64,000 bases of DNA, from NCBI GenBank assembly GCA_024707225.1, contig JANQAE010000001.1, forward strand, positions 1,116,001 through 1,180,000, read 5' to 3'. Both the position numbers and the translations under genes were made by a program. Source of the DNA: Dokdonella sp. GTDB lineage: Bacteria > Pseudomonadota > Gammaproteobacteria > Xanthomonadales > Rhodanobacteraceae. Below the pieces are notes generated by a model. It was not told where the DNA came from, made no database searches, and saw nothing but the letters and a program-made list of their open reading frames with translations. Shown here one piece after another: positions 44,385 to 53,985 of the stretch (positions are counted from its first letter, which is position 1; every line of letters starts with the position of its first letter).

Positions 44385-45307
44385 ATGCAGTTCGACATCA
44401 GAACCGCCGCACTCGACGATCTGGCCGAGCAGCGCATCCGGCTGGCGGTTTCGCTGCTGCCGGCGTATCGGCTGCGCGGCCGGCTCGGCGCCTGGGACGG
44501 TACCCGCTGCGATCTGCTGATCGCCGCCGCCGGCGACGCCTACGGCCACCGCGCGCTGTCGCTGGCGCAGCGCCGCGCACGCCGGTCATGGCGCTCGGCG
44601 CGCCGCTCGCCGATCTGGGCACCGAGCCGATCAGTCCGGCCAGTCCGGCCTCGGTCCTGGCCCGGCTGATGCGCGACCGGCTGCAGGCCGCGGCGCCCGA
44701 CACCTCGCCGGTCGGAGAGGCCGATCCGATCGCGCCGCTGTGCCGGCTGGCCGTCGCACCGCTGCGCGGCCGCGCCGTCGACGTCGTCTGCAGCGGGCGC
44801 ACGATCCTGTTGCGTCCGCAGCTCGGCCGCGTCTACGCGGCCAGCCATTCGGACCTGCTCGCGGTCGCCGACGGCATGTCCGGCTCGCCGTGGCAGATCG
44901 AGTCCTCGGACCGGATCGTCGATTCGCACGACCTCGTGTCGGCGAGCATCGAATCGTTCCTGCTGCGCACCGCACAGCGCGCGGCCGACCGCCTGCCGGC
45001 GTTCGCGGACGGCCGCTATCGCCTGCACGCCTGGCCGGACCTCGGCTCGGTGCCGACCTATCTGGATGCGTTGCGGGTGGCCCGCCTGCTGATCCGCAAT
45101 GCGATGACGCCCGAGGAGATCGCGCGCACCGACGGCATGCCGGAGCGGCGCCGCGTCGATGCCTGCCTGTGGGCGTTCGCCGCGGCCAATCTGCTGTCCG
45201 AGGCCGGTACGCAGCGTGCGGCGCCGCCGCGCCCGCGCCGTCCGGCGCGCGTCCAGTCGGGGCTGTGGTCGAGCCTCGCCCGGCGCTTCGGCCTGCTGCC
45301 GCAATGA
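44385..45307 (+). CDS. Unrecognised protein of the Roadblock/GTPase operon, one frame break
   Basis: Read in one frame it stops within 100 codons, but the protein clearly continues in the next frame: MQFDIRTAALDDLAEQ through ALSLAQRR in the first, then PVMALGAPLADLGTEP onward to the stop at 45307. A single missing G near 44577-44579 (CGCCGCGCACG for CGCCGCGGCACG) restores 307 residues. I cannot name the family. The C-terminal third (ARLLIRNAMTPEEIARTDG, then RRVDACLWAFAAANLL) looks like a small helical, winged-helix-like domain of the DUF4388 kind often met in Roadblock/MglA gene clusters. Its place between Roadblock genes and a GTPase gene suggests a part in the same signalling unit. Confidence 0.65.
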
Positions 45308-45341
45308 ACCGCCGCCCGTCCTCTCTGCCCCCGGAGCGCCC

Positions 45342-45869
45342 GTGCAGCACACCGAACTGAAACTCGTCCTGGCCGGACCGGTCGGCGCCGGCAAGACCAC
45401 GGTCCTGCGCGCGTTGTCGGACATCGCACCGGTCTCGACCGAGATGCCGCTGACCGACGGCGCGATGGGCGAGAAGACCACCACGACGGTCGCGCTCGAC
45501 TTCGCCGCGGTCATGCTCGAGGACGGCACGCCGCTGCAGCTGTTCGGCCTGCCCGGACAGGCGCATTTCTCGCACATGCGCCCGATCGTCATGGCCGGCG
45601 CGCTCGGCGTGATCGTGCTGCTGCCCGGCGACGATCCGCGGATCGCCGAGCAGTGCGCGCACTGGCTGTCGATCGTGGCCGGGATCGACCCGGAGATGGC
45701 CGTGGTGATCGGCATCACGCGCACCGATCTCGCGGCCGATTTTCGCATCGACCGGGTGCGGCAGGCGGCGATCTTCGGCGACGTGCCGGTTCCGGTCTTC
45801 ACGATCGATGCGCGCGACCGCGAGCAGGCCGGCCAGCTGGTGCGCGCGCTGCTGCTGTCGCTGGACTGA
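45342..45869 (+). CDS. Small Ras-like/MglA-type GTPase
   Basis: A 175-residue nucleotide-binding protein with Walker A AGPVGAGKTTVL (residues 10-21), a switch-like KTTTTVALDF, LFGLPGQ in the place of the DxxGQ of Ras-like GTPases, and ITRTDL in the place of NKxD. This matches the GTP/ATP-binding proteins of bacterial Roadblock operons (MglA-like, and the fourth proteins of actinobacterial conservons). The changes in G3 and G4 motifs mean that its nucleotide preference should be treated as open. Start GTG at 45342 has CGGAG upstream. Likely partner of the two Roadblock proteins in polarity or surface signalling. Confidence 0.82.
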   Translation: MQHTELKLVLAGPVGAGKTTVLRALSDIAPVSTEMPLTDGAMGEKTTTTVALDFAAVMLEDGTPLQLFGLPGQAHFSHMRPIVMAGALGVIVLLPGDDPRIAEQCAHWLSIVAGIDPEMAVVIGITRTDLAADFRIDRVRQAAIFGDVPVPVFTIDARDREQAGQLVRALLLSLD

Positions 45870-45981
45870 GACACGGTCAACGCCGCGCCGCGGCGCTTCG
45901 CGGCTGCCCGGCTCGAACACGATTCAGGCGCGTTCATCGAGACTGCGCGGCGATGCCATGGGGCGCGCCGCCGGAGGTTCG

Positions 45982-46914
45982 ATGTCTTCGTCCGTCATCT
46001 CGTCCGTCAAGCGGACATTTGCATCGGTCCGCTCGGCGCTGACCGACTTCCTCGCGCACGATCCGATGACGCTGGCCGCCTCGATCGCGTTCTACAGCGC
46101 GCTGTCGTTCGCGCCGATCATCGTGCTGAGCCTGTGGGCCGCGGCGCAGCTCGCACCGGGTTCGGAGGCGCGGCTGATCGACCAGCTCGGCGTGCTGCTC
46201 GGCAGTCAGGTCCGCGAGACCGCGAGCGTGGTCATCGAACACGCCGACCGCAGCCGCCTGTTCTCGATCGACCTGACCGGCCTGATCGGACTCGGCGCCC
46301 TGCTGGTCTCGGCCTCGACCGCGTTCGCGCAGCTGCAGACGGCGATCAACGCGATCTGGGGCGTGCAGGCGCGTCCGACCAATGCGCTGTGGTCGTGGGT
46401 CCGGCGCCGCCTGCTGTCGTTCGGCATGATCGCGGTGATCGGCTTCCTGCTGATGGTGACGCTGGTGCTGAGCACGGCGGTCGCGCTGATCCTCAGCCGC
46501 GACAGCACGCTGTGGACGGTCACCAACGAGCTCGTGACGCTGGCGGTCTTCACGACCGCGTTCGCCGGTCTGTTCCGCTTCGTCCCCGACGCGCGCATCG
46601 GCCGGCGCTTCGCGCTGGCCGGCGGCGCGCTGACGGCGCTGCTGTTCGAGGGCGGCAAATGGGCGCTCGGCCGCTACCTGGCGACGACGACGACGGCCGA
46701 TGCCTACGGCGCCGCCAATTCGCTGATGCTGCTGCTGGTGTGGGTCTACTACAGTTCGCTGATCGTGCTGATCGGCGCCGCCGCGACGCGCTATCTGGCC
46801 GAGGCGTTCGGGCGCGGTCCGCACAGCCTCGAGCATGCCGAGAAGGTCGAGAACCCGGTCGTGGGCCGGCCGACACGCCGGCAGCGCCGCCGCGACGCCG
46901 CGCCGGCCGCCTGA
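45982..46914 (+). CDS. YihY/BrkB-family inner-membrane protein
   Basis: A 310-residue integral membrane protein of the YihY (BrkB) family. An opening HDPMTLAASIAFYSALSFAP at about residues 24-43 is the family hallmark, and membrane helices lie near 35-55, 100-120, 145-170, 180-205, 215-235 and 250-275. The end is a basic cytoplasmic tail (RPTRRQRRRD). Despite the old name ribonuclease BN it is not an RNase; its function is unknown, possibly transport. GGAGG five bases before ATG at 45982 fixes the start. It lies 112 bases after the GTPase gene. Confidence 0.9.
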   Translation: MSSSVISSVKRTFASVRSALTDFLAHDPMTLAASIAFYSALSFAPIIVLSLWAAAQLAPGSEARLIDQLGVLLGSQVRETASVVIEHADRSRLFSIDLTGLIGLGALLVSASTAFAQLQTAINAIWGVQARPTNALWSWVRRRLLSFGMIAVIGFLLMVTLVLSTAVALILSRDSTLWTVTNELVTLAVFTTAFAGLFRFVPDARIGRRFALAGGALTALLFEGGKWALGRYLATTTTADAYGAANSLMLLLVWVYYSSLIVLIGAAATRYLAEAFGRGPHSLEHAEKVENPVVGRPTRRQRRRDAAPAA

Positions 46915-47001
46915 TCCGGCCGGCGAGCCGCGCGCACGATCGCGAAGCTGGCCGGCCCTGCGCGGCCGGGCGGTCACGTGCCGGGCGGGCGCGCGACCGA
47001 C

Positions 47002-47850
47002 CTACGGACGAGGCTCGAGACGGATCTCGAACAGCTTCGGCCACCACTTGCCGGTGATGAACAGCCGGTCGCCCTTCGCGTCGTACGCGATGCCGTTCAG
47101 CACGTCGACCGGCTGCTTGCGATCGGCCTCGGTCAGCAGGCCGATCACTTCCATCTGGCCGGTGACCGCGCCGGTCGCCGGATCGATCATCACGATGTGA
47201 TCGGTCGGCCAGACGTTCGCGAGGATCCGGCCCTTGACGTACTCGAGCTCGTTGAGTCCGTTGAGCGGACGGCCGTTGACGTTGACGTCGACGCGGCCGG
47301 TCTCCTGGAACGTCTCCGGATCCAGGAAGCGCAGCACCGAGGTGCCGTCGCTCATGATCAGGCGCTTGCCGTCGTGGGTCAGGCCCCAGCCTTCGCCGTC
47401 GTAGCGGAACGTGCGCTTCTGCTCGAAGTCGTCCAGGCCGTAGACGAAGCCGGTCTGCGTGCGCCAGGTCAGCTGGACCAGATTGGTCTTCCAATCGGTG
47501 AGGCCTTCGGCGAAGTGCGCCGGATCGACGTTGTGCTGCTGGAGCACGCGCCCGGTCTCCAGGTCGACCTTGCGCACGCTCGAGCGGCCATTCAGACCGG
47601 TGCTCTCGTAGAGATGGCCGTCGCGGAAGATCAGCCCCTGCGTGAAGGCCTCGCGATCGTGCGGATGGACCTTGACGACGTGCACGTCGTAGATCGGCGG
47701 CGGCACCGGCTTGGCCGGCATCAGCAGCTGCGCGCCGGCGGGCGCGGCGAACGTCGCGCAGATCAGCGCGAAACAGACGACCGGAACGAACCGGCGTCGC
47801 GACGGCCGGCGGTGGGACGGGGAATACGCGGTGGGCATCGATCGGACCAT
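47002..47850 (-). CDS. Glutaminyl-peptide cyclotransferase, secreted
   Basis: A 282-residue secreted enzyme of the bacterial/plant beta-propeller type that converts N-terminal glutamine of proteins to pyroglutamate. Signal peptide about residues 20-42 (VPVVCFALICATFAAPAGA). Family features: AFTQGLIFRDGHLYESTG near residue 68, FAEGLTDWKTNLVQLTW, FRYDGEGWGLTHDG, LIMSDGTSVLRFLDP, LNGLNELEYVKGRILANVW and LNGIAYDAKGDRLFITGKWW. Start ATG at 47850 or 47838. Probably acts in the periplasm or outside. It is divergent from the transglutaminase gene. Confidence 0.9.
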   Translation of the reverse strand: MVRSMPTAYSPSHRRPSRRRFVPVVCFALICATFAAPAGAQLLMPAKPVPPPIYDVHVVKVHPHDREAFTQGLIFRDGHLYESTGLNGRSSVRKVDLETGRVLQQHNVDPAHFAEGLTDWKTNLVQLTWRTQTGFVYGLDDFEQKRTFRYDGEGWGLTHDGKRLIMSDGTSVLRFLDPETFQETGRVDVNVNGRPLNGLNELEYVKGRILANVWPTDHIVMIDPATGAVTGQMEVIGLLTEADRKQPVDVLNGIAYDAKGDRLFITGKWWPKLFEIRLEPRP

Positions 47851-48165
47851 GACGCACGGGGCGAAGACCGCGCGACTCTAGCAGGATGCCGCGCGAGCGG
47901 CGCCTGTCCGTGCACACCGATCGCATTGGTCACCGGCAGGTCGGGCCGCGCCTCGGGCAAGAGACCGCGCGACACGTACCGTCCGTGCGCCGATTGCATC
48001 GGCCACGAACAGGCTCGCCGCGCTCGCGGAGAACGGCTCGCCCGCTACTGCCGTGCGGCTTCAGACCTTCGGTCGCGAGGCGATCGCCGGCCCGGCACCG
48101 CGCCACGGTCCCCGGCCGGACCGTTCCGGCACAATGCCGCCGATCCAACGCTGCCCGGTACCGCC
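47851..48165. other. Intergenic region between divergent genes
   Basis: About 315 bases with no recognised gene or convincing promoter; presumably holds promoters for both neighbours. Confidence 0.3.
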
Positions 48166-49599
48166 ATGCGTCTCATCCTGATCGCCGTCCTGTGCCTGCT
48201 GACCGCCGCCGTCCATGCCGAGCCGCCGCGCGAGCAATGGTTCACCGCCCTGCTCGACGGCCGCAAGATCGGCCGGATGGAGGCGACGCGCGAGGTCGAC
48301 GGCAAGATCGTGCGTTCGATGCAGCAGCTGTCGCTGACGCTGGAGCGGGCCGGCAGCCAGGTCGAGATGTCGAGCCGCTCCGAGGCGACCGAGCGGCTCG
48401 ACGGCACGCCGCTGTCGTTCGCCGGCAGCAGCCGGTTGTCGGGCAGCACCTCGCGGATCGCCGGCACGCTGAGCGGCACGACGCTGCGCGCGACGCTGCA
48501 CGACGGCCACGCCGAGAGCGCGCGCGAGCTGACCTGGCCGGCCGGTGCGCTGCTGCCCGAAGGTCTGCGCCTGGCCGGACTGAAGGCCGGCCTCGCGCCC
48601 GGCACGCGCTACACGACGCGCGCGTTCCAGGACATGACGCTCGACGCGGTCGACATCGTGACCGTCGTCGGCGCGCGCGAGACGGTCGATCTGCCGGACG
48701 GTCCGCGCGACCTGATCCGGCTCGACCAGACGCTGGACTTTCCGGGCGCGCCGATCACGACCCAGGCCTGGGTCGACGAGGACCTGACCGCGTGGAAGCT
48801 GGTGATGCCGGTGTTCGGCACCGAGCTGACCCTGCTCGCCTGCGATCGCGCCTGTGCGAACGCACCCAATCAGGGCAGCGACGTGTTCGCGCGGCTGCTG
48901 ATGCGCTCGCCGCGGCCGCTGGCGGCCGCCGAACTGGCCGGTGCGCTGCGCTACACGCTCACGCCGCGCAGCGGCCCTGCCGACGCGCTGGTGCTGCCGC
49001 CGACGACCGAGCAGCAGGTGCGGCGGCGCGGCGGTGCGGTCGACGTCGTCGTCGACCGGCACGCGCGCCCCTCGCCCGGGGACCGCCCGACCGCCGCCGA
49101 CACCGCCGCGACCGACTGGCTGCAGAGCACGGCGCCGGACATCGTCGCGTTGGCCCGGCGTGGTGCCGGCGACGCCGAAGGCGCGGCCGCGCGCATGCAG
49201 GCGCTGGAGATCTTCGTGCGCGGCTACATCACGACCAAGAACCTCGACGTCGGCTATGCCTCGGCGCTCGACGTCGCGCGCGATCCGCGCGGTGACTGCA
49301 CCGAGCACGCGGTGCTGCTGGCGGCGCTGGCGCGTGCGCTCGACATTCCCGCGCGTGTCGTGACCGGTCTGGCCTATGCGCCGGGCTTCGCCGGCAGCCG
49401 CGACGCGTTCGTGCCGCACGCCTGGGTGCAGGCCTGGACCGGCGACCGCTGGCGCAGCTACGACGCCGCCCTGAACGGCTTCGATGCCGGCCATCTGGCG
49501 CTGTCGATCGGCGACGGCGATCCGTGGCGGTTCTATGCCGGCATCGGCACGCTCGGCAATCTGCTGCTCGACCGCATCGAGCCGGTCGATACGCGCTGA
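48166..49599 (+). CDS. Secreted transglutaminase-like protein
   Basis: A 477-residue exported protein. Signal peptide residues 1-18 (LILIAVLCLLTAAVHA). The N-terminal two thirds form a beta-rich domain without motif that I know. The C-terminal part is a transglutaminase-like (TGc) domain with a full catalytic triad: Cys378 in RGDCTEHAVLL, His418 in VPHAWVQAW and Asp433 in RSYDAALNG. Enzymes of this fold crosslink, cleave or deamidate proteins; which applies is unknown. ATG at 48166 gives the signal peptide directly. It stands alone and is followed by a 200-base gap. Confidence 0.85.
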   Translation: MRLILIAVLCLLTAAVHAEPPREQWFTALLDGRKIGRMEATREVDGKIVRSMQQLSLTLERAGSQVEMSSRSEATERLDGTPLSFAGSSRLSGSTSRIAGTLSGTTLRATLHDGHAESARELTWPAGALLPEGLRLAGLKAGLAPGTRYTTRAFQDMTLDAVDIVTVVGARETVDLPDGPRDLIRLDQTLDFPGAPITTQAWVDEDLTAWKLVMPVFGTELTLLACDRACANAPNQGSDVFARLLMRSPRPLAAAELAGALRYTLTPRSGPADALVLPPTTEQQVRRRGGAVDVVVDRHARPSPGDRPTAADTAATDWLQSTAPDIVALARRGAGDAEGAAARMQALEIFVRGYITTKNLDVGYASALDVARDPRGDCTEHAVLLAALARALDIPARVVTGLAYAPGFAGSRDAFVPHAWVQAWTGDRWRSYDAALNGFDAGHLALSIGDGDPWRFYAGIGTLGNLLLDRIEPVDTR

Positions 49600-49758
49600 C
49601 GGCGCGCCTGGTCCGCCAGGCGATACCGGGCCGGCCCTGCGCCGGCCTGGTGCGCGCACTCGCGCGCCGATCCGCACCGCCGCACGTCGATGCTGTGGCG
49701 CGATGACAACCTGCGCACATGCGCTGGCCACGACGGACGACGGCGCGCATGGCGCCTC

Positions 49759-49786
49759 TTGCAGATTGATATCATTTTGATATCTT
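49759..49786 (+). promoter_or_regulatory. Promoter with tandem TTGATATC operator upstream of the SPFH operon
   Basis: TTGCAG (49759-49764) and TATCTT (49781-49786) make a -35/-10 pair with a 16-base spacer. Between and across them TTGATATC occurs at 49766-49773 and again at 49777-49784, exactly 11 bases (one helical turn) apart; the first copy is part of the palindrome TGATATCA. Closely spaced direct repeats like these are typical sites for ribbon-helix-helix repressors, and one is encoded in the operon (50696). AT-rich against a GC-rich background. Confidence 0.6.
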
Positions 49787-49811
49787 ATCCGCACCCAACC
49801 GGAGCCCCGCC

Positions 49812-50681
49812 ATGAACGAACGCAATGCCGTCTCCCTCCCCGGTATCCCGGCCCTGCTGATTCTGCTCGTGGCGATGGCCGCCACGGCGCTGTGGATCAA
49901 GCACACGACGACGGTGACCTCGCAGCCGGTCGCGCTGATCGCGCCGGGCCTGGTCATGGCGCTGCTGGCGTTCCTGACCAAGGGCTTCTTCCAGGTGCAG
50001 CCGAACCTCGGCGTCGTCATGCAGCTGTTCGGACGCTACGCCGGCACCGCGCGCACCGCCGGCCTGCGCTGGACCAATCCGTTCTACTCGCGCCACAGCG
50101 TCTCGCTGCGCGTGCGCAACTTCGAGTCGGGCAAGCTCAAGGTCAACGACAACGACGGCAACCCGATCGAGATCGGCGCGATCGTGGTCTGGCAGGTCGT
50201 CGACACCGCCGAGGCGGTCTTCATGGTCGACGACTACGAGAACTTCGTGCAGATCCAGGCCGAGGCGGCGCTGCGCCAGATGGCCTCGAGCTACCCGTAC
50301 GACGCGCACGACGACAAGACGATCTCGCTGCGCGGCGACGGCAGCAAGGTCAACGTGCATCTGCGCGAGGAAATCCAGGAGCGTCTGGCCCAGGCCGGCG
50401 TCAACGTGATCGAGGCGCGCATCAGCCATCTGGCCTATGCGCAGGAGATCGCGCAGGCGATGCTGCAGCGCCAGCAGGCCGGCGCGATCGTCGCCGCCCG
50501 CGAGCGCATCGTCGAGGGCGCCGTCAGCATGGTCGAGATGGCGCTCGAGCAGCTCAGCCAGCGCGGCGTCGTCGAGCTCGACAACGAGCGCAAGGCCAGC
50601 ATGGTCAGCAATCTGCTGGTCGTGCTGTGCGGCGACCGCTCGACCCAGCCCGTCGTCAACGCCGGCTCGCTGTACGGCTGA
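49812..50681 (+). CDS. SPFH-domain (prohibitin/stomatin-like) membrane protein
   Basis: A 289-residue membrane protein with two N-terminal hydrophobic segments (about 11-28 and 42-57) and an SPFH domain (about 60-230): [60 protein letters not shown], then [22 protein letters not shown] coiled helix region follows ([20 protein letters not shown]). SPFH proteins form ring or cage assemblies in membranes and bind proteases or lipids; its exact role is unknown. It is the first of a three-gene operon with an RHH protein and a DUF4177 protein. ATG at 49812 is preceded by CGGAG. Confidence 0.9.
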   Translation: MNERNAVSLPGIPALLILLVAMAATALWIKHTTTVTSQPVALIAPGLVMALLAFLTKGFFQVQPNLGVVMQLFGRYAGTARTAGLRWTNPFYSRHSVSLRVRNFESGKLKVNDNDGNPIEIGAIVVWQVVDTAEAVFMVDDYENFVQIQAEAALRQMASSYPYDAHDDKTISLRGDGSKVNVHLREEIQERLAQAGVNVIEARISHLAYAQEIAQAMLQRQQAGAIVAARERIVEGAVSMVEMALEQLSQRGVVELDNERKASMVSNLLVVLCGDRSTQPVVNAGSLYG

Positions 50682-50695
50682 GCCGGCTCTCCGCC

Positions 50696-50890
50696 GTGAC
50701 CGACAAGAAGGCCTATCCGTTGCGCATCAGCGCGGCCGTGCTGGAAGCGATGCAGCGCTGGTCCGACGACGAGCTGCGCAGCCTCAACGCGCAGATCGAG
50801 TACGTGCTGCGCGAGGCCTTGCGCAAATCCGGCCGGCTCAAGGCCGCCGACCGTCCCCAGCCGGTCGTCGATCCTTCCGACGACACCTGA
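50696..50890 (+). CDS. Ribbon-helix-helix (Arc-like) DNA-binding protein
   Basis: A 64-residue protein with the Arc/MetJ ribbon-helix-helix plan: a beta strand KKAYPLRIS, helix [14 protein letters not shown], a turn [19 protein letters not shown] (second helix). Such proteins bind DNA as dimers through the strand. It starts at GTG, 14 bases after the SPFH stop, and is surely co-transcribed. It probably represses its own operon through the TTGATATC repeats upstream of 49812. No toxin partner is seen, so it is not obviously an antitoxin. Confidence 0.82.
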   Translation: MTDKKAYPLRISAAVLEAMQRWSDDELRSLNAQIEYVLREALRKSGRLKAADRPQPVVDPSDDT

Positions 50891-50905
50891 TCGAGAGATT
50901 CGACG

Positions 50906-51094
50906 ATGAGCACGATCCATTCCTTCGAACACAAGGTCATCGAGGTCAAGGCCAAGCTGTTCCGCGGCAGCTTCCTGGCCGACCTCGGCGAGGTCCTGCG
51001 CCGCGAGGGCCAGGGCGGCTGGGAGCTCGTCAACGCCGTGCAGAGTTCGCCGGCGACGCCGCTGCTGCTGCTGTTCTTCAAGCGCCGTCGCTGA
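50906..51094 (+). CDS. Small DUF4177-like protein
   Basis: A 62-residue protein beginning [19 protein letters not shown] and containing [20 protein letters not shown] and LVNAVQ, then LLLLFFKRR. The E-x-K-V, G-x-W-E-L-V and F-K-R pattern is that of DUF4177, small beta-alpha proteins of unknown function. It is the third gene of the SPFH operon, 15 bases after the RHH stop. Confidence 0.72.
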   Translation: MSTIHSFEHKVIEVKAKLFRGSFLADLGEVLRREGQGGWELVNAVQSSPATPLLLLFFKRRR

Positions 51095-51114
51095 GCGCCA
51101 TCGGGAGTGTTGCG

Positions 51115-52497
51115 ATGATCATGATGAGACGATCACCCTGGTTGATCGCGCTGTTCGCGGCCGCGCTCCTCGTCGGCGGCGGCATCGCGCTGGTGCGCCA
51201 CCTGCTGCCGCCGGCGGCGACGCCGGCCGCAGCCGATCCGGTGCAGGCGCAGCGCGCCGACGCGTTCCTCGACCTGCTCGATGCCGGCCGCTACGACGAG
51301 GCACTGGCGATGGGCTCGCCGCGGCTGCGCGAGGCGCTGGCCGGCGGCAAGCTGCAGAAGGTGTGGGAGACGCTGCCGCAGCAGCTCGGCGCGCGCCAGG
51401 CACGCGGGCCGGTCCGCGGCGAGGCGATCGACGGCCATCCGATTCTGACCGCGAGCCTGCGCTTCGGCCTGACCGCATTGGATGCGCGCATCAGCTTCGA
51501 CGCCGACGGCCTGATCGACGGCTTCCGCCTGGTCCCTGCGCAGACGCCGACCACGCCCGCGGCACCGGTCAGCACCGAACGCTATGCCGAGACCGCGATC
51601 GCGGTCGGCAGTCCGGACGGCGACCTGCCCGGCCTGCTGACGCTGCCGGCCGGCAGCGATCGTGTGCCGGGCGTCGTGCTCGTGCACGGCTCCGGTCCGC
51701 ACGATCGCGACGAGACGATCGGTCCGAACAAGCCGTTTCGCGATCTGGCGCACGGCCTGGCCGAGCGCGGCATCGCCGTGCTGCGCTACGACAAGCGCAC
51801 GAAGGTCGCGCCGCAGCGCTTCTCCGGCGGCGATTTCACGGTCGAGGAAGAGGTCGTCGCCGACGCGCTGGCCGCGGTCGCGCTGCTGCGCAAGCGGCCC
51901 GAGGTCGATCCGGCCCGGATCTTCGTCGTCGGCCACAGCCTCGGCGCGATGCTGGCGCCGCGCATCGCCGAGCGCGATCGGCAGATCGCCGGCCTGGTGC
52001 TGCTGGCTGCACCGGCGACGCGCATCGAGGATGCGGTGCTGCGCCAGAGCCGCTATCTGGCGCAGTTGAACGGCACGCCGGATGCCGAGACCGAAGCCGC
52101 GCTGGCCGAGCTCGAGCGCCAGCGCGACCGGATCGGCCGGCTCGCCGACGCGGCCGACGACGGCACGCCGCTGATGCTCGGCCTGCCGCGCCGCTACTGG
52201 CTCGATCTGAATGCCTACGATGCGATCGCCGCCGCGCGCCGGAGCGACCGGCCGCTGCTGATCGTGCAGGGCGAGGCCGATTACCAGGTCACGGCCGAGG
52301 ACGATTTCGCGCGCTGGCGCGAGGCCTTCGGCGAGAATCCGCGCGTACGGCTGATCGGCTATCCGGGCTTGAGCCATCTGCTGATGCCGGCCGGCGATCG
52401 CCCGGGCCCGGCCGACTACGCCAGGGCCGGCCATGTCGCCGACGTGGTGATCGCCGACATCGCCGGCTGGATCGCGCAGACGCCCGGCTCTCCATGA
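51115..52497 (+). CDS. Alpha/beta hydrolase with N-terminal DUF3887-like domain, membrane-anchored or exported
   Basis: A 460-residue protein with an N-terminal hydrophobic helix (about residues 9-28, signal anchor or signal peptide), a DUF3887-like domain (about 45-140, [16 protein letters not shown] then [14 protein letters not shown]), and an alpha/beta hydrolase fold (about 165-455). The oxyanion-hole motif [16 protein letters not shown], the nucleophile elbow VGHSLGAML (Ser275), Asp in VQGEADYQV and His in GLSHLLM make a full triad, so it is likely an esterase or peptidase. GGGAG eight bases before ATG at 51115. It follows DUF4177 by 20 bases and may share its transcript. Confidence 0.85.
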   Translation: MIMMRRSPWLIALFAAALLVGGGIALVRHLLPPAATPAAADPVQAQRADAFLDLLDAGRYDEALAMGSPRLREALAGGKLQKVWETLPQQLGARQARGPVRGEAIDGHPILTASLRFGLTALDARISFDADGLIDGFRLVPAQTPTTPAAPVSTERYAETAIAVGSPDGDLPGLLTLPAGSDRVPGVVLVHGSGPHDRDETIGPNKPFRDLAHGLAERGIAVLRYDKRTKVAPQRFSGGDFTVEEEVVADALAAVALLRKRPEVDPARIFVVGHSLGAMLAPRIAERDRQIAGLVLLAAPATRIEDAVLRQSRYLAQLNGTPDAETEAALAELERQRDRIGRLADAADDGTPLMLGLPRRYWLDLNAYDAIAAARRSDRPLLIVQGEADYQVTAEDDFARWREAFGENPRVRLIGYPGLSHLLMPAGDRPGPADYARAGHVADVVIADIAGWIAQTPGSP

Positions 52498-52603
52498 TGC
52501 CTGCGCGATTGCCGGGGTCTTTGCATTTCCCTTGCAATCGCGCCGCTCCTGCTGACGAGGCTTCCCGGCACACTGCACGCCGTCGCGTCGCCATGCCCTT
52601 TCC

Positions 52604-53983
52604 ATGCCCAGAACTTCCTCGCGTCTGATCCGCTACGCCCTCGCCGCCGTCGTCCTGATCGCGGCAGGCCTCCTGCTCAAGGCCTGGCTGTTCCCGGCAC
52701 CGGCCGCACCGCGCTACGTGACCGCCGCGGTCACGCGCGGCGACATCGAACAGACCGTGATCGCGACCGGCACGCTCGAGGCACGCAACCTCGTCAGCGT
52801 CGGCGCCCAGGTCTCCGGACGCGTGGTCTCGCTGAAGGTCGAGCTCGGCGACGCCGTCGAGCAGGGCCAGCTGATCGCCGAGATCGACTCGCTGCCGCAG
52901 CAGAACGCGCTGCGCAACGCCGAGGCCGGACTGGCGACGCTGCGCGCACAGCGCAGCGCACGCGTCGCCGCGCTCAAGCAGGCCGAGCTCGGCTTCAAGC
53001 GTCAGCAGGAGATGATGAGCGCCGATGCGACCTCGCGCGCCGAGTACGAGGCCGCCGAGGCCAGCCTGGCCTCGACGCGCGCCGACATCAGCGCGCTCGA
53101 CGCGCAGATCGAACAGGGCTCGATCCAGGTCGACACCGCCAAGCTCAATCTCGGCTACACCAAGATCCTCGCGCCGATCGACGGCACCGTGGTCGCGGTC
53201 GTGACCAAGGAAGGCCAGACCGTCAACGCGAATCAGTCCGCGCCGACGATCGTCAAGCTGGCCGAACTGTCGACGCTGACGATCAAGGCGCAGATCTCCG
53301 AGGCCGACGTCGTCAAGGTCGCGCCGAACCAGAAGGTCTGGTTCACGATCCTCGGCGAGCCGGACCGGCGCTACTACGCGCAGCTGCGCGCGGTGGAGCC
53401 GGCCCCCGAGTCGATCGCCAGCGAGACGACGTCGAGCAACGCGAGCAGCACCTCCTCGACCGCGATCTACTACAACGGCCTGTTCGACGTGCCCAATCCC
53501 GACGGCAAGCTGCGCATCTCGATGACCGCGACCGTCAACATCGTGCTCGGCGAGGCGCGCGACGCCCTGCTCGTGCCGTCCTCTGCGATCGTCGCCGGCG
53601 GCGGCAGCCGCGCGGGCGCCGGCGGTCCGCCGCGACGTGCCGCCGCCGACACGGGCGCATCGAACACCAAAGCCGCGGACGCTGCCGCGTCCGCATCGAC
53701 GTCGCGCGGCGCCGAGGCGGGCGGCGAACGGCCGCGCCGTCGCCGCGAGGCCGCTGCCGACGGCGGCGAGCGACCGGCCGCGCCGCGCTTCGTGCGCGTG
53801 CTCGACGCCGCCGGCGAGGTCGTCGAGAAGCCAGTCCGGGTCGGCCTCAACAACAACATCCAGGCCGAGATCCTCGAAGGTCTCGCCGAAGGCGACCAGG
53901 TCGTGCTCGGCCAGTCCGGCAACGCCGCGGCGGTCAACACGAATCGCCGCAACATGGGCATGCGCCCGCCGCCGGGATTCTGA
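52604..53983 (+). CDS. macA: MacA-type periplasmic adaptor (HlyD family)
   Basis: A 459-residue membrane fusion protein: N-terminal anchor (about 11-32), a lipoyl-like half ([20 protein letters not shown], near 55), a helical hairpin (about 100-180) for contact with the outer-membrane channel, then lipoyl, beta-barrel and membrane-proximal domains ([26 protein letters not shown]). An unusual low-complexity Gly/Ala/Arg-rich insertion spans about residues 329-392 ([20 protein letters not shown] onward) before the last domain. First gene of a MacA-MacB-OMF operon; macB follows after two bases. Exports macrolides, peptides or lipids; substrate not evident. Confidence 0.92.
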   Translation: MPRTSSRLIRYALAAVVLIAAGLLLKAWLFPAPAAPRYVTAAVTRGDIEQTVIATGTLEARNLVSVGAQVSGRVVSLKVELGDAVEQGQLIAEIDSLPQQNALRNAEAGLATLRAQRSARVAALKQAELGFKRQQEMMSADATSRAEYEAAEASLASTRADISALDAQIEQGSIQVDTAKLNLGYTKILAPIDGTVVAVVTKEGQTVNANQSAPTIVKLAELSTLTIKAQISEADVVKVAPNQKVWFTILGEPDRRYYAQLRAVEPAPESIASETTSSNASSTSSTAIYYNGLFDVPNPDGKLRISMTATVNIVLGEARDALLVPSSAIVAGGGSRAGAGGPPRRAAADTGASNTKAADAAASASTSRGAEAGGERPRRRREAAADGGERPAAPRFVRVLDAAGEVVEKPVRVGLNNNIQAEILEGLAEGDQVVLGQSGNAAAVNTNRRNMGMRPPPGF

Positions 53984-53985
53984 GC

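Noticed and set aside
50696-51094. RHH and DUF4177 genes as a toxin-antitoxin pair.
   Set aside because: The second protein has no toxin-like features, and both are tied to the SPFH gene in one operon.
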